A program made the translations under genes and the position numbers. Positions 51,957-64,000 of a stretch of 64,000 nucleotides of DNA are shown in pieces. Positions within the stretch are counted from its first letter, which is position 1. The number at the start of each line of letters is the position of its first letter. The notes beneath the pieces are model-generated. The model was not told the DNA's origin, did not search any database, and saw nothing but the letters and a program-made list of their open reading frames with translations. Origin of the DNA: Proteles cristata cristata (Eukaryota > Chordata > Mammalia > Carnivora > Hyaenidae); assembly GCA_017311185.1 (NCBI GenBank), contig JAESUZ010000446.1:124001-188000 (forward strand), in the 5' to 3' direction.

Positions 51957-54900
51957 AAATGGATGAATAAGGGACTGCACATCCAAGTACCCTGTTGTAA
52001 GAAATTATTGCTGAGACAATACATTTTAATCTGCCATATGCTATTTATCATGTATTTCCTCTAAGATGGTGAGCTGAGGAAAGGACATTGGAAGCAACAC
52101 AAGTTTTAATGCGGAGAGACCAAGAACGATTTGGAGATGAAGGCAGAAGTTCACAGGGCTGTAGCGAGCACAAGACCATGGGAATGCCAGGTGAAGGGCA
52201 CATGCTGAGGATGGACCGCCTCTCCCCTGCAGCTATCCAGCAGACATGTTATAGTCAGGCAATATAATTGACTATAGGACATTTCTTTTTCTTTTAATAC
52301 CCCCCACTTCCGACATTAGCATTCTGTGAAAAAATAGAAAAAGAGGAAAAGAACTTGTTTCTCAATATGAAGGAATCAGAATAAGTACATATGAAAGCAA
52401 TCACAGAAAAGACATGTGGTATGAGAACAAAACAAACCCTTTCTAGGTCTTATAAGCAGAGAAGCCTGAGGGGTTGAAAGATAATGGTAATTAAGTAGGA
52501 TTTACGGAATCTGAAAGCTGTTTTGGAGGAGATGGTCTTTGAACAAACTTGTAAAAGACCTGTAGGTTTCACAGAACTGGGGTCTTGTCCCACTCTTGAA
52601 GGAGAAGCAAAATCCTCATTTCCCGAGGGGAGCTGGTGACAATACTTTTGGGGCTTTGGGAGAACAGCTGCCAGAAGAGTGGACTGACAGCGTGCAGATA
52701 AGCCCCGAAGAAGCATCACAAAAGTCACACACAAAGGTGAGAAAATATCTGTGAGTTCAAAAAACAGATGTGCGGAAAAGACATGACATTTCAGACTCAC
52801 CAGGCAATGCTGGTAGTCAAAGACTTCCTGAATATTTATTTACTAACTGCTGATGTTCCCCAGTGTTTTGCGGAAAGCAGGAATCTAAAACAAACTTTGG
52901 GGGTGCCATGCCAATTTACTATAACTCTATCATCTGCCCAGTTAGTTTGGTTGCACAAAAAGGGCATCTGAAGCACATCAAAGTGATGTGCAGTTTCTGA
53001 AATAATAATTATCAAATATTCTTCGTATCAGAAAACTGCCAAAGTGCTTTAAAGAAGAGAGACTTATAAGTCACTATAAATGGGGCAGCATGAAGCTAAT
53101 TCTTCATGGATAAGTGTTTTTGAGGATGTGGTTTATGTGGCTTTTTCTTTTCTTACAACCGTGATAATTACCAGCGCTCTCAACTGCAGGGCTTCTGGAT
53201 TCAAGTGTCAGAGCTTCGTGTGAGGCAGTTCCTAAACAAAATGTTTGAAATTAAAGACCTCCTGGCAATCTTAGATGAACTTTGCCTTCAAACCATGGAA
53301 ATACCACAATGACTAAAAAACAAGAATACGTTGGAGGGATATTTCTTCTGTTTCAAATAGTAATGGTATCTTGTAGTCAGTATGGTACTTTATCCACAAA
53401 GGATTCAAACTTCTCTGTAAATGCTATTTTAAAAAATATCCTTTTGGAGGCAAAAAGGGGAAAGCCAAGGATGTAAACAAGTGGTGACTTGCTGAAAGTC
53501 ATACAAAGCATCAGGCATCAACTCCTACCCTGAAATCGTAAGCAGAGGGAGGTCTATGGTGAGGTTGGCCCGGAAGTTAAGCTTTGTGTGTTCTGTATAT
53601 GGAAAGTGAAACTCTGTTTTCTTTTTCATCAAATATCATTTGCAAAGTAATATTGACACAAAGGGCTCAACTGGTTCAGATGGGGAGTGTGGAAGTCAAG
53701 GGCAGTGGTATAAATATATGAATTAACACTGGCATCCTCACTCCTGACATCACGCTGGAGAGAAGCTGCATACAGAGACCTGTAAAACCAGTGCTTCAAC
53801 TCACACTCAACTGGAGGGGCCCAGAGATGTTCTCGTGCAATCTCAAACTTCTTTTATAGAGTGAAACCATAATACTTCTCAAGTCACTTGAGTACAGAGA
53901 GACCTTGCACAATTCAAAGAAGAGACAAATGAAGGTAGCCCATAGTTTCAATTTCTAAGGAAAAATTATTTCCTTAAACACAACTGAGTTTCCAGTCCAA
54001 GATGGTAACCTAGGAATACCCCGACTCACCTTCTTTAGGGCCACACCAAGTCTATGCCTGTTTATAGAGCAATTCCTCCTGGAGCACTAAGGGATGACAA
54101 AACAGATTCTGCACAATAAAACATAAACCATATGGAAGACAGGGAGAGATGGAAACATGGTCATGAATCCCCAGCCTCAAGGCTGGGCACTGCAGTGGGG
54201 AGAATAGTACTGAGGATCCTGGGGGACAGAAAAAACCTGGGATCTAAAAGGGCAACTAGAATATAAAGGAACCAGCCCTAGACCCTTGCCAACCGGGAGA
54301 CCTGCTGAAAGTCTCTCTGGATCAGAGGAACAGGCAAGCACCATGTATTATGACCCTCCTCACCCTAACAGCACAGATAATAGCAGGGTCTGGGTGCTCT
54401 AACCAGCCTGCCTTCTCAGTAAGCCCTAGGCTCCTAGCCCACATCAGCTCTGGATGGCCTAGGACTCAGAAAAGACACTGTGGCTTAGAAGAGCATCTAG
54501 AATATGAAAGATCCAGTCCTAGAATTCCACCAAAAGTTGTGGAAGCATCTAGAACTCTCTCCAGACAGAAGCTATAGTTAATATTTCCCCTCCACCTTGA
54601 CAGCAGAGATAGGAGCAGTGAGTGTCTGGTTGCCCTAGCTGGCTACTCTCCCAGCCCTGAACACTCTGAGACCTGCATCATTTCAACTTTAGTCATCCTA
54701 CCAGGGTGCTCTCTGCATGAAGAGTCCAGGGACCACCTTAGCCAATGCCTACTTCAGCTTTGGCCATCCCAGTAGGGCTCTCCCAGCACAGAGGGCCCTA
54801 GGACCCCATCCCACACCAGGTATAGCCCTAGATACCCAAAGTCACCAGGTGCATGGTCTACAGATGGGAGGACCATTCCTTGAAGGTAAGGAGAAGTAGC

Positions 54901-55844
54901 TCTTCTGTACAAAATTCATAGAAACACCAAAAGTCAGGAAAAATGATAAGAGTGAGGAATAAACTCCAAACAAAACAGCAAGCTATTGGAATGCAAATAA
55001 TATGCTTGATAAAGAGTTTAATAATCATAATGATCCTCACTGGACTAGAGAGAAGAATGGATCAACTCAGTGAGATCTTCAACAATGAGTTCAAAAATAT
55101 ATACATATAAAAAAAAAACCACAATGAGAGCTAAAGAGTAAAATAGCTGAAATGAAAAATATACTGAAGGGAATGAAGAACAGATTAGCAGATGCAGAAG
55201 AATGGATCAGCAATCTGGAAGACAGGAGAGTGGAAAGCACTCAGGCTGAACAGTCAAAAGGAAAAAATTAAAAGAAAAAAGAGGCTAGATTAAGGAATGT
55301 CTTGGGAAACTCCACATGAAGAAACATTCACATTATAGGGGTCCTAGAAGGAGAAGAAAGGGGCAGGAAGCATAGAGAGTTCCGAACAAGATGAGTCCAA
55401 GGAGGTGCACCCCACACCCTGATCATTAAAATGTCAAATATTAAAAATAGATAATTTTAACAGCAAGCAAGAAGCAAATGGCTATATACAAGGAAAACAC
55501 CATAAAACTACTGACTGATTTTTCAGCAGAAACACAGCAGGCCAGAAAAGAGTGGTGTAAAATATTCAGAGTGCTAAAAGATAAAAACCTACAACCAAGA
55601 ATACTCTACCAGGCAAGACTATCATTCAGAATTGAAGGAGAGATAAGGAGTTTTTCAGACAAAACTTAAAGGAATTCATCACCCCTATCTTAGCCTTACC
55701 AAAAAAACATTAAAGCGACTTCTTTAAGTGGACATGAAAAGGCCATAATTAGAAGAAAATTATGAATAAAAAGATGTAAAATAGCATAGCATATATATAA
55801 AATGTGGAGGAGGGGGAAGTTCTCATGAAATGTGTATGAACTTA

Positions 55845-56029
55845 GGGGAGCCTGGGTGGCTCAGTAGGTTAAGCGTCCAACTTCGGTTCAGGTCATGATT
55901 CACAGTTTATGAGTTCGAGCTCCATATCAGGCTCTGTGCTGACACCCTTGAGCCTGCTTCAGATTCTATATCTCCTCTCTGCCCCTCCCCACTCATGTTC
56001 TGTCTGTCTCAAAAATAAACATTTAAAAA
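55845..56029 (+). repeat. Feliform tRNA-Lys SINE inside L1
   Basis: Head GGGGAGCCTGGGTGGCTCAG, tail CTCAAAAATAAACATTTAAA. It is flanked by AATGTGTATGAACTTA and AATGTGTGTGAACTTA. Confidence 0.95.
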
Positions 56030-56783
56030 AATGTGTGTGAACTTAAGTGATCAACTTAATATAGGCTCCTATACATTTAGGATGTTATATATGAAACTGA
56101 TGGTAACCACAAACCTCCCAAAATGGAAAGAAAGCCAAGCATAACACTAAAGAAGTCATCAATCACTAGCAAAGACAGCAAAAGACAACAGGAACAGAGA
56201 GTTACAAAACAAATAACAGAAAACAGTTAACAAAATGAGAAATATTTGCGTATGAATAATTACTTTAAATGGTCTAAATGCTCTAACCAAGAGAAACAGG
56301 ATGGAAAACTGGATAAAAAATCCAGACCCATATATATGCTGCCTGGGGCAGACTCACTTTAGACTAAAGCGTATACAGACTGAAAGTGAAAGGATAGAAA
56401 ACTGAAATGCAAACAAAGCAAACAAAATGGCAGGGTAACCATACTTCTATCAGACGAAATCAACTTTAAAACAAAGACTGTAATGAGACCAAGAAGGATA
56501 TTAAACAATGATAAAGGGATCAATTCAGTTGTAAATATATATGTACACAACACTGGAGCACTTAAATACACAAAGCACATCTTTATAGACATAAAGGGAG
56601 AAATTGACAATAATGGTAGGGGAATTTAATAGCCCACCTGCATCAATGGATATGCCACCCAGGCAAAAAATCAATATGGAAACAATGACTTTGAATGATA
56701 CATTAGAGTAAATGGACTTAACAGAGATATATAGAACATTCCATCCAGAAAAAGCAGAACACACATTCTCCTAAGTGCACATG

Positions 56784-56992
56784 GGGGTGCCTGGGTGGCT
56801 CAGTTGGTTGGTTGGGCATCACTTTGGCTCAGGCCATTACCTCACAATTTATGAGTTCGAACCTGCAGCAGGCTCTGTGCTGACAGTTCAGAGCCTGGAG
56901 CCTGCTTTGGATTCTGTGTCTCCCCCTCTCTCTGCTCTTCCCCTGCTCACGTTCTCTCTCTCTCTCTCAAAAATAAACATTAAAAAAAAATA
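56784..56992 (+). repeat. Feliform tRNA-Lys SINE inside L1, perfect 11-bp TSD
   Basis: Head GGGGTGCCTGGGTGGCTCAG, tail CTCAAAAATAAACATTAAAA. AAGTGCACATG at 56773-56783 and 56993-57003. Confidence 0.95.
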
Positions 56993-58415
56993 AAGTGCAC
57001 ATGAACATTCTTCAGGATAGATCACACATTAGGACACAAAACAAGTCTCAATAAATTTAAGAATAGTGAAATCATATGAAACATCTTTTCTGAAAACAGC
57101 AGCCTGAAACTAGAAATCCATTACAAGTAAAAACCTGAAAAAAACCACACAAATATATAATGGTGAAACAATGTGCTACTAAGGAACAATGAGTCAAGAA
57201 ATCAAAGAGGGAATAAAAAAATACATGGAGCCAAATGAAAATACAATAGCCCCAAATCTTTGGGATGCAGCAAAATCAGTTCTAAGAGAGAATTTTATAG
57301 CAATCTAGCCCTATCTCAAGAAATAAAAATCTCAATCTAATCTTATACCTAAAGGACCTAGAGAAAAATAAAGCCCAGAATTGGTAAGAAGAAGGAAATA
57401 ACAAAAAATCAGATCAGAAATAGAGGCTACAGAAACACAAACCAAAAAAGGTGGCTCTTTGAAAAGATAAACCTTTAGCTAGATTCTTCAAGAAAAAAAG
57501 AGGACCTAAATAAAACCAGAAATGAAGTAGGAATAACCACTGACAACAGAAATAAAAGCCTGTAAGACTACTATGAAGACTTCCATGTCAATAAATTATA
57601 CTATCTAGAGGAAATGGATAAATTTAGAAACATGCAATCTTCCAAAACTGAATCAGAAAGAAATAGAAAATCCAAACTGACCAATTACTAGTATGAAATT
57701 GAATCAGTAATCAAAAATCCCCTAATAAAAAAAGTATAGGACCAGGGAAGATACTGGGAAGATGGCAGAGTAGGCAGACCGTACGTTCACCCTGTCCCAT
57801 GTTTACAATCATATATCACTCATATCCAAGTAAATAAACCAGAGAGCACTCTGTAAAAATCAGTCAAGAGAAACACAAAAAGACATAAAATGTGGTACCA
57901 AATATATGAAATGTGTAGGAAAGAGGAATAAAGAATGAGTTTAAAATTGACTATTGGTTTAATATAGACTGCTAAATGAAGAAGTTATAAAGTGAATGAT
58001 AACCACAATTCAAAAAACAGTAATAGATATGCAAAAAGTAAATAGTAAGGAATCAAAGTCTTTCACTAAAGAAAGCCAACTAATCATAAGAGAAGATATC
58101 AAGAGAGGAACTACAAAAACAACCATAAAACAATGAACAAAATGGTGATAAATACATATCAATAATTACTTGGAATGTAAATGGGTTAAATGCGCCAATC
58201 AAAATACATAGGATGAAGGAATGGATAAAAAGAAAACCCATCAGTATGCTGCCTACAAGAGATTCATTTCAGATTTAAAGACACATAGACTGAAAGTGAA
58301 GGGATGGAGAAACATTTAACATGCAAGTGGAAGTGAAAAAGCCAAAGTAGTGATGCTTCTATTGGACAAAAAATAGACTTTATTAAATGTTTATTAATTT
58401 TTAAAACAGAAAGTT

Positions 58416-58640
58416 GGGGCGCCTGGGTGGCTTAGTCGGTTAAGCGTCCGACTTTCGCTTAGGTCATGATCTCGCGGTTCGTGGGTTCGAGCCCCGCGTC
58501 AGGCTCTGTGCTGACTGCCAGCTCAGAGCCTGGAGCCTGTTTCAGTCTGTGACTCCCTCTCTCTCTGACCCTCCCCTGCTCATGCTGTCTCTCTCTCTCT
58601 CCTAGAAATAAATAAAAATATTTAAAAATAAATAAATAAA
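58416..58640 (+). repeat. Young feliform SINE inside L1
   Basis: Nearly identical to the copy at 46899: same head GGGGCGCCTGGGTGGCTTAG, same body CTGACTGCCAGCTCAGAGC and same CCTAGAAATAAATAAAA end. Target duplication not clear. Confidence 0.95.
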
Positions 58641-59800
58641 ACAATGGCTGTAACAAGGGAGGATACAATATAATCATAAACAGTAAAATCTAACAAGAGG
58701 ATAAAACAATTGTAAATATTTATGTATCCAACGTGGGAGGACCCAAATACGTAAAGCAATTATAACAAAAACAAAGGAAATGGTTGGTAGGTGATACAGT
58801 AATAGTAGGGGACTTTAACCGCCCACCCCCCCCCAACATACATCAATGGAGAAATCATCCAAACAGGAAACCAACAAGGAAACCGTGGGTTTGAATGATA
58901 CATTGGACCAGATGGACCCAACTTATAGTTAGAACATTCTATTCTGAAAGAGCAGAATATATATTCTTTTCAAGTACATATAGAACATTATCCAGAATAG
59001 ATCACATATTAAGCCTTATAGGAGGTCTGAACAAATTCAAACAGAAGTCATACCATGGATCTTTTCTGACCACAACACTATGAAACTAGAAATCAACCAC
59101 AAGAAAAAACCTGAAAAGCCCACAGATATACAGAGGTTAAACAACATGTTCTAAACAATGAATGGGTCAACCAGTAAATCAAAGATGAAATAAAAAAGTA
59201 CATGGAGACAAATGAAAATGAAAACACATTGGTCCAAATTTTTGAGATATAGCAAAAGCTGTTCTAAGAATGACGTTTATAGTAATACAGGCTTATCTAA
59301 ATAAGCAAAAAAAAAAAAAAATCCTAAACAACCTAAATTCACATCTAATGGAACTAGAAAAACAAAGAAAACCTCAAATTAATAGAAGGAGGGAAATAAT
59401 AAAGATTAGAGCAGAGATAAAATAGAAACTAAAAAGACAATAGAACAGGTACAGATCAATAATATCAGGAGCTGGTTGGTTCTTTGAAAAGTCCATCAAA
59501 ATCAATCAACTTTTAGCCAGGCTCATAAAAAAAGGAGAGGGAGCACTCAAAATCAGAAATGAGAGGGAAGACATAACCAACACCAAAGAAAGAAAAGATT
59601 CTAAGAAAATATTCTGAAAAATTATATACCAACAAATTAGGTAACCTAGAAGAAATGGATAAATTCCTCTAAAAACTGAATCAGGAAGAAATAGAAATTT
59701 TGAGCAGACCAATTACAAGAAGGAAATTGAATCAGTAATCAGTTCTCAGCAAACAAAAGTCCAGGACCAGATGGCTTCACAGGCAAGTTCTACCAAACAT

Positions 59801-60011
59801 TTTCTTATTTTCTTTTTTTTTTTTTAAAGTTTAATTAATTATTTAGAGAGAGTGAGCAGGGGAGGGGCAGAGAGAGAGGGAGAGAGAATCCCAAGCAGGC
59901 TCCATGGTCTCCGTGCAGGCCCAACATGGGGCTTGAAATCATGAACCATGAGGTCATGACCTGAGCCAAAATCAAGAGCTGAACGCTTAAACTGGGCCAC
60001 CCAGGTGCCCC
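59801..60011 (-). repeat. Feliform tRNA-Lys SINE inside L1, perfect 12-bp TSD
   Basis: Antisense copy ending GGGCCACCCAGGTGCCCC. It is flanked by TCTACCAAACAT at 59789-59800 and 60012-60023. Confidence 0.95.
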
Positions 60012-62035
60012 TCTACCAAACATGTAAAGAAGAATTAATACCTGTGTTTCACAAACTATTCCAAAAAACAGAAAAGGAAGGAAAACTTCCTAATTTATTC
60101 TATGAACCATTACCCTGATATAAAAACCTGTAAAGACACTACAAAAAAGAGAACCATAGGCCATTATTTCTGATGAACATAGATGCAAAAATCCCCAACA
60201 AAATATTAGCAAGCTGAATTCAACAATACATTAAGAAAAGCTATATACCACAATTAAGTGCGGTTATTCTTGGAATGCAAGGATGGTTCCATGTTTGCAA
60301 ATCAATCCACATGATATCCCACATTTACAAGGAGGATAGAAATCTTGTCATCTCAATGGATGCGGAAAAGCATTTGACAAAATTCAACATGTATTCTTAA
60401 TAAAAAAAATACTCTCAACAAACTGGGTCATAATAATAAGGCCGTATATGATGGACCTACAGCTCACATCTTAGTCAATGGTGAAAATTGAAGCTTTTCC
60501 TCTAAGATCATAAACAACACAAGAATGGCCACTCAAATCCGTCTCATTCAACATGGATCTAGGAGTCCTAGCTATACCCACCAAACAAGAAAAAGAAATA
60601 AAAGATATCCGGATTGGTTGCAGATGACAAGATACTATAAATAGAAACCCCTAAAGACTCCACCCAAGGACTAGAAGAACAAATGAATTCAGTAAAGTTG
60701 CAGAATGCAAAATTCATACACAGAAATCAGTATTTCTATATGCTAATAACAAAGTAGCAGAGAAATTAAGAAAACATTTCCAATTACAATTGCACCGAGA
60801 TAATAAAATACCTAGAAATAAACTTAACCAAGGAAACCCGTACTCTTGAAACTAAAACTGTGATGAAAGAAACAGAAGATGACACAGGCAATCAGAAAGA
60901 TACTCTATGTTCATGGATTAGTAGAAGAATATTGTTAAAATGCCCATATTACTCAAAGCACTCTACAGATTCAATGCAATCCCTATCAAAATACCAACAT
61001 CATTTTCCACAGACCTAGAACAAATGATATTAAAATCTGTATGGAACCACAAATGACCCTGAATAGCTAAAGCAATCTTGAGATAGAACAAAGCTGGAGG
61101 TATTACAATCCCAGATTTTAAGATGTACAACAAGGCTGCAGTAATCAAAACAGAATGGTACTGGCACAAAAACAGATACATAGATTGATGGAACAGAATA
61201 AAGAGCCCAGAAGTAAACCCACATTTATATGGTCAATTAACCTATAACAAAGAAGGCAGGAATATGCAATGGGGGAAAATATAGTCTCTTCAATAAATAG
61301 TTCTTGGGAAACTGGACAGCTACATGCAAAAGAATGAAACTAGACCACTTTCTTACATGTAAATAAGCTCACAATGGATTACAGACTTTAGTGTGAGAAC
61401 TGAAATCAAAATCTACATGAAAACATAGGCAATAATCTCTGACATTGGCCTAGGTAACATGTTTATGAATATGTCTCCTCAGGCAAGAGAAACAAAAACA
61501 GAATTAAACTATTGGGACTACTCCAAAACAAAAAGCTTTTTCACAGTGAAGGAAACCAACAGCAACATGCAAAGGCAACCTTGAGTGGGAGAAGATATTT
61601 GCAAATGGTATCACATCATATAAGAGGTTAACATCCAGAATATATAAAGAACTCCTACAACTCAACACCAAAAACCCCAATTTGATTTAAAAATGAGCAA
61701 ATAACTTGAATAAACATTTTTGCACAAAGACATGAATGTGGCCACCATACACATCAAAAAATGCTCAACATCACTAATTATCAGAGAAATGAAAATCAAA
61801 ACGACAGTGAGATATCACCTTACACATATCAGAATGTCTATTGTCAAAAAGACAGGCAATATCAAGTGTTGGCAAGCAGGTGGAGTAAAAGGAGCCCTTG
61901 TGCATTCTTTGTAGACATGTAAATTGGAGCAGTCACTGTGGAAAACAGATGCAGGTCCCTCAAAAAGTTGAAAATAGAATGACCTTATGATCCAGCAATT
62001 TTACTACTGGGTATTTGCCTAAAGAATACAAGACT

Positions 62036-62854
62036 ACTGCCCATTTCTTCACTGGGTTATTTTTCGGCCAACAGACACATGAAATGATGCTCAGCGTCCC
62101 TCATCATCAGGGAAATACAAATCAAACCCACACTGAGATACCACCTCACGCCAGTCAGAGTGGCTAAAATGAACAAATCAGGAGACACTAGATGCTAGCG
62201 AGGATATGGAGAAACTGGCACCTTCCTACACTGTTGGTGGGAATGTAAGCTGCTGCAGCCCCTCTGGAAAACAGTGTGGAGGTTCCTCAAAAAATTAACA
62301 ATAGAACTCCCCTAGGACCCAGCAATGGCACTGCTAGGAATTTACCCAAGGGACACAGGAGTGCTGATGCATAGGGGCACATGGACCCCAGTGTTCAAAG
62401 TAGCACTCTCAACAATAGCCAAAACATGGAAAGAGCCTAAATGTCCAATAACTGATGAATGGCTCAAGAAGATGTGGTTTATCTATACTATGGAATACTA
62501 CATGGCAATGAGAAAGAATGAAATCTGGCCATGGGTAGCAACATGGATGGACCTTGAGGGTGTTATGCTGAGCAAAATAAGTCAGGCAGAGAAGGACACA
62601 TACCATATGTTTGCACGTATAGGTGGATTAGTAGGAACTTAACAGAGGACCATGAGGGAGAAGAAAGGGAAAAATAGTGGGGGAGAGGGAGGGAGGCAAA
62701 CCATATGAGAGAGTCTTGAATGCTGAGAACAAACTGAGGGCTGATGGTTGTGGGGGAGAGGGGAAGGGGGGTGATGGGCATGGAGGAGGGCACTTGTGGG
62801 GATAAGCACTAGGTGTTATATGTAAACCAACTTGACAATAAACTATTTTTAAAA
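62036..62854 (+). mobile_element. Young 5'-inverted LINE-1 with 15-bp TSD, inside older L1
   Basis: The ORF2 C-terminal end plus 3' UTR of the same L1 type as 45177. The long frame 62325-62642 reads [19 protein letters not shown], then [18 protein letters not shown]. It is flanked by AAAGAATACAAGACT at 62021-62035 and 62855-62869. Its first 30 bases (CCCATTTCTTCACTGGGTTA) are in reverse orientation relative to the rest. An upstream frame break keeps it from coding a full C-terminus. Confidence 0.93.
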
Positions 62855-64000
62855 AAAGAATACAAGACTGCTAATTCAAAGGGATGCATGGAAGCAAAGT
62901 ACTGTGGATGATGGAATGGATGACGATGGAAGCAAATGATGCCTGGATCCCTGATGACACCATGGAACTGGATCGTAGCTGCTCTGAAATGCATGTCTCA
63001 CTCCTTTTAGATGAAGAGAGAAACTCATGGAAACCTTGTACCTGTTACTAGCAGCCAATGGCAATTTCTAGTTGACACATTATTTCACATTTAGACAATC
63101 TTAAAATTTGGAGATAGCTTCTAACACATACAATGTTTAAAATAATTGCTTTATCAAGAAAATTAATAGTGCATCTAATTACTAGTGATATATTAAGATC
63201 AAGAAAGTGCAATATTTTTCCAAGTGAGGTAGGACTTGGTTTTCTATTTACTAATTGGAATTAGGTGGGAAAGGGAAATAGCTCTGTGAATTAATCCACA
63301 TACACTTTTAGAGTCTTGCCTATTTTGGGGAAACCTAGAGAACTTACAAATTGTAGGTCCACAATAAGAATTTGAATTAAATAGTTACGTTTGAAAGTAG
63401 GTTGCGAAATGGATGTTTTTCAAGGTTTTATGATTAATTTGATTCTGATAAGTTTTAATTGTTACTACAGTGAAAAGACTTATGACAGTAATTCTTGTAG
63501 ATAAAACTTGAGTATGGATTTTCCAATTTTTATGCTTTTTTTGGACTGTAGGTAATGGAAAATAGGTACTGAATACACAGGCTTAAAATCCAGTAGTGTG
63601 AAGTTGGCTGGGATACATACTGAAGTTGATTCCAAGAGGGACCATGCAATTTTAAGCCCTGTGGACTTTCATATGAGACACAGAAAGTTAAATATTGAAA
63701 AACAGAGATGTTAGTAAAAATAAAGAATAAGAAGCATTCCCACCTGCTAAGACAACTTCTCATAATACTGATTTATACTAGACTTTGATAACAATAATTT
63801 ATGTCATAACGTCAGTGATGTACAAAGTTATCTTGATGTGTCACAGAGAAAGTTTCAAAAACAATTTTTTAAGCCTCATTCAGATTCAGGTTTAAATTCA
63901 ACTGATACTGTTTTGCACATCTGGGTCGCAAGCACTGTGATTTCATGTATGGTACCTGGATTATACTCCACAACCCCTCTGCATGATAATTTTTACTCTC

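Larger units (their letters stand above)
53985..57737 (+). mobile_element. Sense LINE-1, 3'-truncated, with two SINE insertions
   Basis: The 5' start is near 53990 (CCAGTCCAAGATGGTAACC), followed by a 5' UTR of about 1.1 kb. ORF1-like DNA spans about 55130-55670 (GATGCAGAAGAATGGATCAG, GAAGACAGGAGAGTGG; protein trace KEWCKIFRVLKDKNLQPRIL). The ORF2 endonuclease starts near 56250. It ends inside ORF2 at about 57737, where a second L1 begins. No long ORF remains. SINEs at 55845 and 56784 interrupt it. Confidence 0.85.
57738..62895 (+). mobile_element. Second sense LINE-1, interrupted by two SINEs and a younger L1
   Basis: The start near 57745 (ACTGGGAAGATGGCAGAGTA) is followed quickly by ORF2 sequence (TTACTTGGAATGTAAATGGG at 58168), so ORF1 appears deleted. 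Endonuclease traces lie at 58895-59083 (LSRIDHIL). Reverse transcriptase DNA follows around 60200-60700 and the C-terminal region to about 62020 (KKCSTSLIIREMKIK at 61760-61805). It resumes after the younger L1 (62036-62854) for some 30 bases, then ends. It is inactive, with many stops. Confidence 0.85.
25627..64000 (-). other. PRKCQ: PRKCQ intron, at least 38.4 kb (continues beyond right edge)
   Basis: Everything to the right of the hinge exon appears to be one intron. I looked on the minus strand for the expected upstream exon, which should carry the ATP-binding lysine region ending just before ENLFF, and did not find it. The intron holds MIRs, many L1s and SINEs and a provirus, listed separately. 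Stretches 25627-28100, 28831-29515, 29746-32240, 32510-32885, 33184-33650, 34618-35704, 41331-41848, 42110-42910, 51956-53984 and 62896-64000 contain no recognised gene or repeat. The stretch 42110-42910 is pyrimidine-rich, and 31530-31670 is locally GC-rich with several CpGs. Confidence 0.75.

Noticed and set aside
52450..52800. 116-codon minus-strand ORF
   Set aside because: Checked against expected upstream PRKCQ exons; no PKC motif and no consistent splice sites.

Overview
This is nuclear DNA from a mammal, almost certainly a cat-like (feliform) carnivore. About 25 copies of the feliform tRNA-Lys-derived SINE are scattered through it, with typical heads (GGGGCGCCTGGGTGGC) and CT-rich, AAAATAAA-ending tails, together with carnivore-type LINE-1 sequence. 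There are no operons or bacterial-style genes. Most open reading frames are chance or lie inside repeats.

The only cellular gene recognised is PRKCQ (protein kinase C theta), on the minus strand. Four consecutive coding exons are present, in transcription order 25626-25535, 24017-23955, 10162-10024 and 2821-2633. They join in frame and encode 161 residues of the kinase domain: the hinge, the catalytic loop (YRDLKLDN), the DFG motif, the activation loop with its phosphorylatable Thr, the APE motif and the alpha-F region. The first part of the kinase domain and all regulatory domains lie upstream, beyond 64000. The C-terminal exons lie downstream, before position 1. The whole window is therefore the inside of one gene, and at least 38 kb of it (25627-64000) is one intron.

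The intron DNA is built of nested retroelements. From left to right: an ancient LTR end (1-150); scattered SINEs, L2, MIR and L1 3' ends (0.6-16 kb); a long antisense L1 (about 16.4-23.1 kb); a mostly single-copy stretch (23.1-35.7 kb) with MIR, L1 and SINE pieces; a second long antisense L1 (about 35.7-40.7 kb) carrying three SINE pieces; a decayed gammaretrovirus-like provirus (about 42.9-52.0 kb) with two LTRs and recognisable gag and integrase remnants, itself invaded by an L1 and several SINEs; and a pile of three sense L1s (54.0-62.9 kb).

The observations most worth following up are the provirus and the unequal decay of its two LTR promoters, a duplicated L1-SINE junction at 38.56-38.72 kb, a twin-priming-type 5' inversion in a young L1 at 62.04 kb, a 48-bp L1 insertion with a perfect 18-bp target duplication, a pair of near-identical young SINEs, and an unassigned exon-like ORF at 10.86-11.05 kb. 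I did not find a previously undescribed system.
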